Assembly (NCBI GenBank): GCA_018820925.1
Contig: JAHJNJ010000017.1
Coordinates: 134,064 to 198,063, forward strand
DNA length: 64,000 nucleotides
Source of the DNA: Gammaproteobacteria bacterium
GTDB lineage: Bacteria; Pseudomonadota; Gammaproteobacteria; Burkholderiales; Gallionellaceae
Reading direction: 5' to 3'
Shown here: positions 59,041 to 64,000 of the stretch, in pieces
Position numbering within the stretch: the first letter of the stretch is position 1
How the letters are laid out: each line of letters opens with the position of its first letter
Translations under genes and position numbers: made by a program
The notes under the pieces: generated by a model
Seen by the model: only the letters and a program-made list of their open reading frames with translations
The model's database searches: none
What the model was told of the DNA's origin: nothing

Positions 59041-59643
59041 TCAATGTTTCCAGGCAAGGATCAACGGCTCTTTTCTCGAGGTGGCAGGTATTTCTTCTTT
59101 CGGCATGCCCACGATGACCGGCGCGATGGCTTTGAATTCATCCGGGATGCCCAATTCCGCTTTAACGGCGCGTATGTTCAGCGTGGAAACGGATGATCCG
59201 ATGACACAACTTCCCAGCCCCATATCGCAGGCAGCCAACATCATGTTTTCGGCGGCCAGCCAGCAATCGGCCGTCACGAACGGACTCGACGGCTTGGCAC
59301 AGATGATTATCAACGTGCCCGCACCATAAAAGATGTCGAAATCAGGCTTGGCAAAATGTTCGAACGAATGGGGGGCGCCTTTGTTGTTATGGTGTCGCAT
59401 CTCCTCGATGAAGATCGGCTTGGCGCGATCGGATAACTGCTTCAATAGTCCCCGGTTCTGTACCACGACAAACGCCCAGGGCTCCTCGTGCATTGCGGAG
59501 GGCGCACGCACTGCGGCCTCAAGCAATGTTTGCACGGTGTTGTGGTCAAGTTGGTGCGGAACAAATGTGCGTACCGAACGTCGTGCCAGAATGGCTTCAA
59601 TCACATTCTTGCCCTGCGGCGTACTGAACATGGTCTGAATCAT
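59041..59643 (-). CDS. Nitroreductase family protein
   Basis: The 200-residue flavoprotein has the FMN-binding start AILARRSVRTFVPHQL, APSAMHEEPWAFVVV and the C-terminal GMGLGSCVIG-type region. Members reduce nitro compounds, quinones or other electrophiles with NAD(P)H. The gene is preceded, about 70 bases upstream, by a TACGTATTC motif shared with two other local genes. The substrate is unknown. Confidence 0.88.
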   Translation of the reverse strand: MIQTMFSTPQGKNVIEAILARRSVRTFVPHQLDHNTVQTLLEAAVRAPSAMHEEPWAFVVVQNRGLLKQLSDRAKPIFIEEMRHHNNKGAPHSFEHFAKPDFDIFYGAGTLIIICAKPSSPFVTADCWLAAENMMLAACDMGLGSCVIGSSVSTLNIRAVKAELGIPDEFKAIAPVIVGMPKEEIPATSRKEPLILAWKH

Positions 59644-59705
59644 GCCTGTGCCTGTCGCCTGGATTAACGATTGCTGAACGCTAGCATCCCGCAGTGCGCG
59701 ACGGA

Positions 59706-59722
59706 ATCAGTACGAATACGTA
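59706..59722 (-). promoter_or_regulatory. Shared motif upstream of the nitroreductase gene
   Basis: ATCAGTACGAATACGTA on the plus strand (minus strand TACGTATTCGTACTGAT) is identical over 17 bases to the copy at 60816-60832. The TACGTATTC part ends 70 bases before the nitroreductase start codon. Confidence 0.5.
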
Positions 59723-59851
59723 TACAGGCACAGACGGTACGCAAATCCCGAGACTGGAGTCTGCCTGGCGCTCCCGCGCATTGCCTGCGCATCCCTTGCC
59801 ACGAAAGCACCGGTTTTTGATGCCCTCTTGAATCAGGACACGCGCCTTCCT

Positions 59852-59896
59852 TCATCCCCGCCCTTCCTCCGGAGGGGGAAGTACCGGGGGTGAGGA
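59852..59896. repeat. Dispersed inverted repeat at the 3' end of the NarL-like gene
   Basis: TCATCCCCGCCCTTCCTCCG then GAGGGGGAAGTACCGGGGGTGAGGA is a member of the CCCTCACCCC family (17005, 44613). The minus-strand gene reads into it and stops inside, so the repeat supplies its C terminus. Confidence 0.75.
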
Positions 59897-60625
59897 CAAT
59901 AGCGCGATATGTTTCCGGGATACGACGGTCATGGCACGCTGCGGATCGCGGCGGTAAAACCGTTGCGGGGACCTATACCGGATGCCGGTAATCTTCTGGC
60001 TGGCCGCCATCACCAGCGCCAGGTTCAGCCGGTCCGAAACGCCGAGCTTCCTGTAAATTTCGGTCAAATGCGCCTTCACCGTGCGTACCGAAATTGCACA
60101 CGATTTGGCAATGCGTTTATTGCTCTCGCCATTGCCTACGCACATGGCAATAGCATATTCACGCGGCGTGAGTTTATTCAGCGCAACACAAGGGGTCAGG
60201 AATGTTTCGCATTCCGCCCTGTTCCTGCCCAGCTCGTCTATCAGCCGGCATGTCAGCGTTCGGCGTATCCACATTTCGCCCTGTTGCACCGCGTCAACAA
60301 TCTGCCGAAGCTGCATCGGGCCGGAATCGCTGCGGCAGCATCCGCGCACGCCGGCCTTCAATAACTCCCACTCCATGTCTTCGGAAATGCTGTCGCCAAT
60401 AACAATGGCTTGGGTGTCTGCGCATATGTCTGCCAAGCATGCCTTGCCACTCGGACGAATCAAATCGAAATCAAGCATGAGGATGTCCGGCCCGGCCCGC
60501 ATTACATCCTCGAGTTCGTCCAGTTTTCCCACAAGGCAGGCAGCGCCGGCAAGTCCGCCCAGTTTCCGCTTCCAGGAAGCCAGCCTGTCCCGGCAAGTAC
60601 CGGCAAGTATCAAGTTGATTGTCAT
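59852..60625 (-). CDS. NarL/LuxR-type response-regulator-like protein with degenerate receiver
   Basis: The 257-residue product has a receiver-like domain (about 1-125) and a C-terminal LuxR-type HTH (about 150-210, LTPREYAIAMCVGNGESNKRIA). The receiver keeps an Asp in LMLDFDL but lacks the acidic pair near the start (ILAGTCRD) and the conserved lysine region reads GCCRSDS, so phosphorylation may be lost. The frame is open to 60706; the start at 60625 gives a natural receiver start. The last 14 or so residues (SPPVLPPPEEGRG) are encoded by a dispersed repeat. Confidence 0.8.
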   Translation of the reverse strand: MTINLILAGTCRDRLASWKRKLGGLAGAACLVGKLDELEDVMRAGPDILMLDFDLIRPSGKACLADICADTQAIVIGDSISEDMEWELLKAGVRGCCRSDSGPMQLRQIVDAVQQGEMWIRRTLTCRLIDELGRNRAECETFLTPCVALNKLTPREYAIAMCVGNGESNKRIAKSCAISVRTVKAHLTEIYRKLGVSDRLNLALVMAASQKITGIRYRSPQRFYRRDPQRAMTVVSRKHIALLSSPPVLPPPEEGRG

Positions 60626-60815
60626 GATTTTGATATGGCTGAAATGAAATGACCTGCGGAAATCCGGCTTTCCCCCTGAACTGCAAATTTCAGTCTGTGG
60701 AAACACCCCGCAGGTTCAAATCGATTCCCGTCAGCCGCCAACACCATTTCATGGGTCGGCTGAAACAGGGCGATTTTCCATTGGTTCAGGCTAACATCTA
60801 ACCGGGCCCGGCAAC

Positions 60816-60832
60816 ATCAGTACGAATACGTA
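60816..60832 (-). promoter_or_regulatory. Shared motif upstream of the NarL-like gene
   Basis: This is an exact 17-base copy of the sequence at 59706-59722 and contains TACGTATTC on the minus strand. It lies between the FixJ-like stop and the NarL-like start, about 190 bases before that start. Confidence 0.5.
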
Positions 60833-60852
60833 GGCGGAAGCCAGGGTGGTTT

Positions 60853-61473
60853 TCAATGCGCGGGCAGGTAAGTGGCGATGCGGGCAAGTTCCAGCATGTT
60901 GGTTACGCCCGCTTTGCGCATGACATGCGCGCGATGGATTTCCACTGTGCGGTAACTGATGTCCAGGCGCTGCGCAATTTCCTTGCTGGTCAATCCCTCT
61001 ACGGCCAGCAACATGACCTCCCGCTCGCGTTCGGTGAGCATTGCCAGCCGTGCGGCGATGTCCTTGCTCATGTTGACTTGTTTGATTTGCTTTGAATATT
61101 GTTCCATCGCCTCCCGGACACTGGCCAGCAATACCGTTCCCTTGACCGGCTTGGTCAGGAAATCCATCGCGCCCGACTTGAGGGTGCGCACCGTCAACGG
61201 AATGGTGCCCTGCCCCGAAAGAAAGATCACCGGCATTCCCAGGCCACGGCGTTTGATTTCCTCCTGCAGCCTTACGCCATCCATTTCGGGCATATTCACG
61301 TCGAGAATGACACACCCCGGCGCATCGGAAGTGCAGGCTTCAAGGAAGTCGGATGCGCATGAAAATGCCGCGACGGTATAACCGGCCGCCTCGAGCAGCA
61401 TGGTGATCGAATCGCGTACCGATTCGTCATCATCCACCACGAATACTTTGTTCATGTTGTTCATGTTGCTCAT
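60853..61473 (-). CDS. FixJ-family response regulator
   Basis: The 206-residue protein has a receiver domain with the acidic pocket DDDES (14-18), the phosphoacceptor Asp58 in VILDVNMPE and Lys108 in FLTKPV, then a LuxR-type HTH (about 140-200, LTEREREVMLLAVEGLTSKEIAQRL). It overlaps the FixL-like kinase gene by four bases, so the two are surely a pair. FixJ proteins bind GTAMGTAG-like sites; related TACGTA sites lie nearby. Confidence 0.93.
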   Translation of the reverse strand: MSNMNNMNKVFVVDDDESVRDSITMLLEAAGYTVAAFSCASDFLEACTSDAPGCVILDVNMPEMDGVRLQEEIKRRGLGMPVIFLSGQGTIPLTVRTLKSGAMDFLTKPVKGTVLLASVREAMEQYSKQIKQVNMSKDIAARLAMLTEREREVMLLAVEGLTSKEIAQRLDISYRTVEIHRAHVMRKAGVTNMLELARIATYLPAH

Positions 61474-63524
61474 GTCGCGAATGGCAAGGTCAGATGAAAA
61501 ATGGCGCCGGGGCTCTCATGCGGGTCGATCCAGAGTTGCCCGCCGCTCTCCTCGATCAGCGCGCGGCTGATTGTCAGTCCCATGCCGATTCCGTTTTCCT
61601 TGGTGGTAAAGAACGGTTCGAACAACCGCTCCACATCCTCTTTCCTGACGCCGGGTCCATTGTCCTGAACGGTCACCATGGCAACGCTTGCCTCCTTTTT
61701 CGTGCGCACCGTCACCGTGATGGCCGGCTGCGGCACGCCTGCCTGCCGCATGGCATCAATTCCGTTATGCAGCAGGTTCAGCAGTACCTTTTCAAAATGC
61801 ATGCGGTTGGCACGCACCAGAGGCATCCCCTCATCCAGCCGGAGATCGGAACGGAACTTCAGTTCATGTTCCCGGCCGGCAATGTCGATTGCTTTCACGA
61901 TCTCCCCATTCAGGTCGAAATCTTCGGGCGGATATTCCTTCAGGCTCAAGAATTCGAGCAATTCGCGGATGGATTCGCCGGCGCGCAGGGCCTGTTTCCC
62001 GGCGCCATCGATGGCCCGGCGGACTTTATCCAGGCTGGGCTGCTCTGCCTGCAACAGCATGAGCGCGGCTTCGCTATAGGAGGCGATGGCCAACAGCGGC
62101 TGATTCAGTTCGTGTGCAATGGCGGCGGCGGTCTGGGTGGCGATTTGCAGTTTCTGCAATTGCTCCTGGCTGTTGCGCCATTCATTGATTTCCGCTTCCA
62201 GTTTTTTCTCTTCGGTGATATCTGCGGTTGAAATGATGATGCCGCCGATCCTGGTGTTCTCGTCGATCCAGGGCCGGACTGCCCAGCGCAGCCAATGTTC
62301 GGTGCCGTCGCAGCGGATCCAGGAGTCTTCGTCTTTTTCCATGGCGGCTCCGGCAAGACACTGCTGATGAATGCCCACCCATTCGGCCGGCATGACCGGA
62401 CAGCTTATGTAAAGATTGAGCCCGACCAGGCTTTCGCGCCCCCCGCCGTATTCCTCCGCCCAGCGCCCGCTGGTCGCCAGGTAGTTCATGCCCCTGTCGA
62501 ACATGGCTATGCAGATGGGCGCCTGTTTGATAAATGTTTCCAACTGGTTGCGGGATTTCCTGAGTACTTCCTCGTTACGTTTGCGCTCGGAGATGTCGCG
62601 GAAAAAAGCATAATTGACCCCGCCATTGACGGATGAGCGCGCGGCGGACACTTCGACATCGACCAGATGCCCCCGTTTGTGGCGCTGTCTCGTCTCAAAA
62701 CGGTCATAACCTGTTTCCATAACCTGTCTGAGATGCGCTTTAACTTCTTCCGGCGTTTCATTCGCCTCCACATCGGACACGTTCATGGTCAGCAATTCTT
62801 CCCGCGCGTAACCCATCATTTTGCAATATATATCGTTGACCTCAAGAATCCGCCCGCTCCAGGAGTCCAGCATCCAGAACCCGTCCAGGGCGGTCTGGAT
62901 GATTTCGCGTTGCTCCAGCAAGTGGCGGTGCATTTCGCTCTCGCGCAAAGCGGCCTCCATTTGTCTCAGCGCGGAAATATCGGTCAGCGAAAGGCGCACG
63001 ACGGGCACCGCCCCTTCCCTGACCAACCGTATCGAATCGATCTGGACAATAACGCGCGAACCGTCATTGCGCAGTATGCAAAGTTCGCCGGTCAGTTTGC
63101 CGTCGCTCTGTTTCGCGGACATGAAATAGCGGTGCCAGGCATCGCCATCATCCGGGGCTACATAACTGACAAAACGCCGGCCGACCAGTTTGCTGCGTTC
63201 CTTGCCGAGCAGGGCCGCGCCGGAGAGGTTGATATCCACGATCAGCGCATCGCCGTTGAGGGTGATGTATCCGGCAGGTGCAAAGTCGTAGAAATCGACG
63301 TAGCGGTCGCGCGATTCCTCCAGGGCGACCTGTGTTCGGCGCAATTCCTCGTTCTGCATTTCCAGTTCGATCTGGTGCACCTGGAGTTCGTGCACGAGTT
63401 CATTCGCCGGGCGCTCCGCCTGTCCTCCCGCCTCACGGGCAAGCCGGGCTTCGGCCTCCCGGCGCAGAGACGGCTGGACTTCCGCAATGGGATCAATTCC
63501 CGGCTTTTTGATTTTCCCGGGCAT
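61470..63524 (-). CDS. Multi-PAS sensor histidine kinase (FixL-like)
   Basis: The 684-residue soluble kinase has a coiled-coil lead with ELQVHQIELEMQNEELRR, three PAS domains (about 70-190, 205-330 and 335-450), a dimerisation domain with the phospho-histidine His471 in AAIAHELNQPLL, and an ATPase domain with N (LLHNGIDAM), G1 (DNGPGV) and G2 (GIGMGL) boxes. No membrane segment. The gene overlaps fixJ (stop in ATGA). The ligand is unknown; heme binding in a PAS domain cannot be read from the sequence. Confidence 0.92.
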   Translation of the reverse strand: MPGKIKKPGIDPIAEVQPSLRREAEARLAREAGGQAERPANELVHELQVHQIELEMQNEELRRTQVALEESRDRYVDFYDFAPAGYITLNGDALIVDINLSGAALLGKERSKLVGRRFVSYVAPDDGDAWHRYFMSAKQSDGKLTGELCILRNDGSRVIVQIDSIRLVREGAVPVVRLSLTDISALRQMEAALRESEMHRHLLEQREIIQTALDGFWMLDSWSGRILEVNDIYCKMMGYAREELLTMNVSDVEANETPEEVKAHLRQVMETGYDRFETRQRHKRGHLVDVEVSAARSSVNGGVNYAFFRDISERKRNEEVLRKSRNQLETFIKQAPICIAMFDRGMNYLATSGRWAEEYGGGRESLVGLNLYISCPVMPAEWVGIHQQCLAGAAMEKDEDSWIRCDGTEHWLRWAVRPWIDENTRIGGIIISTADITEEKKLEAEINEWRNSQEQLQKLQIATQTAAAIAHELNQPLLAIASYSEAALMLLQAEQPSLDKVRRAIDGAGKQALRAGESIRELLEFLSLKEYPPEDFDLNGEIVKAIDIAGREHELKFRSDLRLDEGMPLVRANRMHFEKVLLNLLHNGIDAMRQAGVPQPAITVTVRTKKEASVAMVTVQDNGPGVRKEDVERLFEPFFTTKENGIGMGLTISRALIEESGGQLWIDPHESPGAIFHLTLPFAT

Positions 63525-63787
63525 CAGGGATATTCCTGGGTATATGCCGGGTTCGCGTCCGAATGTTCACGCACAAATTCCAGCCGGCAAGGCCAGGACG
63601 GCACGCCTGAAAACAAGCTGTCACCAATGAAAAACATGAAAAAACCCCCTCCACCCCGTCGCATCGGCCCGATTGAACTTGCGTCCCGAGCCGCAAAACT
63701 CAAGCAAATCAAACGCCACCGATATTGACATATCCCCTTTATGCAATGATATAGAAATCTCGTCGGCGTGACCCAATATACGTATTT

Positions 63788-63801
63788 CTACGTACGTATT
63801 C
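63788..63801. promoter_or_regulatory. FixJ-type site candidate upstream of the partial gene at 63892
   Basis: CTACGTAC at 63788-63795 is the complement of GTACGTAG, a match to the FixJ consensus GTAMGTAG. TACGTATTC at 63793-63801 is the same 9-mer found upstream of the nitroreductase and NarL-like genes. It lies 90 bases before the ATG at 63892 and 264 bases before the kinase start. Confidence 0.5.
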
Positions 63802-63891
63802 ATCTGTATATTATTCATCGACATGTCTCTGTAGATTCGCTCATCCGATGATTCATTTCCCCCAAAACAAAACAGAATCGAGGAGCGATAG

Positions 63892-64000
63892 ATGAATTTA
63901 CAGATCACCGAAAAGACACCTGCTGAATCACCAACCACCTTCCCGGCTGAACGGCTGCGAACAAATCGATCTGCTGCCGAACGGAACGAGCCGGCGGCAT
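63892..64000 (+). CDS. Partial CDS at the window end, function unknown
   Basis: An ATG at 63892 follows a GAGGAG ribosome-binding site with 6-nt spacing and opens a frame that runs off the window; the visible 36 residues start MNLQITEKTPAESP and contain several prolines and arginines. It diverges from the kinase gene. A TACGTATTC motif lies 90 bases upstream. No family can be named from this much. Confidence 0.6.
   Translation, partial: MNLQITEKTPAESPTTFPAERLRTNRSAAERNEPAA

Noticed and set aside
63621-63938. A 105-codon minus-strand frame at the window end
   Set aside because: It overlaps the divergent promoter region and the start of the plus-strand gene at 63892, which has a much better ribosome-binding site.

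Overview
This window looks like chromosomal DNA of a betaproteobacterium, most likely in or near the Gallionellaceae/Nitrosomonadales. The basis is the gene order (rlmE-ftsH-folP-glmM, carA-carB-greA, nadK-recN-bamE-dapB, cysI-cysH-cysD-cysN beside a cysB-type regulator), the moderately high GC, and the large share of PAS/GGDEF sensors, two of which carry a c-type heme motif. The lineage is inferred from family resemblance only. No rRNA, tRNA, CRISPR array, prophage or intact insertion sequence was seen.

Positions 1-25890 are mostly core genome: the phosphate ABC ATPase pstB; glmM, folP, ftsH and rlmE (minus strand); yhbY; greA, carB and carA; the Mn exporter mntP; dapB, bamE, recN and nadK; hrcA and hemH; a heme-motif diguanylate cyclase; orn; then an M48 protease, a small cytochrome c, phhB and rsgA in one direction; and a gspAB (exeAB) pair. 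Positions 25900-29900 form a small, less GC-rich accessory patch. It holds a solitary integron-type gene cassette with a recognisable attC, a 15-bp tandem repeat block, a TumE/TumA-like toxin-antitoxin pair with its own palindrome, and two small membrane-protein genes.

Positions 29905-40002 hold an envelope group: a 1951-residue alpha-2-macroglobulin with a thioester motif, penicillin-binding protein 1C, a lipoprotein with a serine-hydrolase SxxK motif and a MipA/OmpV outer-membrane protein. Next come a CobD/CbiB-like membrane protein and a second heme-motif diguanylate cyclase. Positions 43318-50439 are the assimilatory sulfate pathway (cysN, cysD, an APS-type cysH, a long cysI, a TauE-type transporter) with a divergent cysB-like regulator. 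The cysH/cysD and cysD/cysN gaps are each filled by a large dispersed inverted repeat. Positions 50469-63524 are rich in signalling genes: a Rossmann-PAS-GGDEF fusion, alanine dehydrogenase and a short-chain dehydrogenase, a PAS-PAS-GGDEF protein, a CheB-CheR-PAS fusion, a nitroreductase-like protein, a NarL-like regulator with a degenerate receiver, and a FixJ/FixL-like pair.

Four diguanylate cyclases, all with GGD/EEF active sites and RxxD inhibitory sites, lie in the window, with no EAL or HD-GYP phosphodiesterase. A 9-bp motif, TACGTATTC, occurs upstream of three genes in the last segment and suggests a small local regulon. Several dispersed palindromic repeat families sit between genes. 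One copy is fused in frame inside rsgA and another forms the 3' end of the NarL-like gene.
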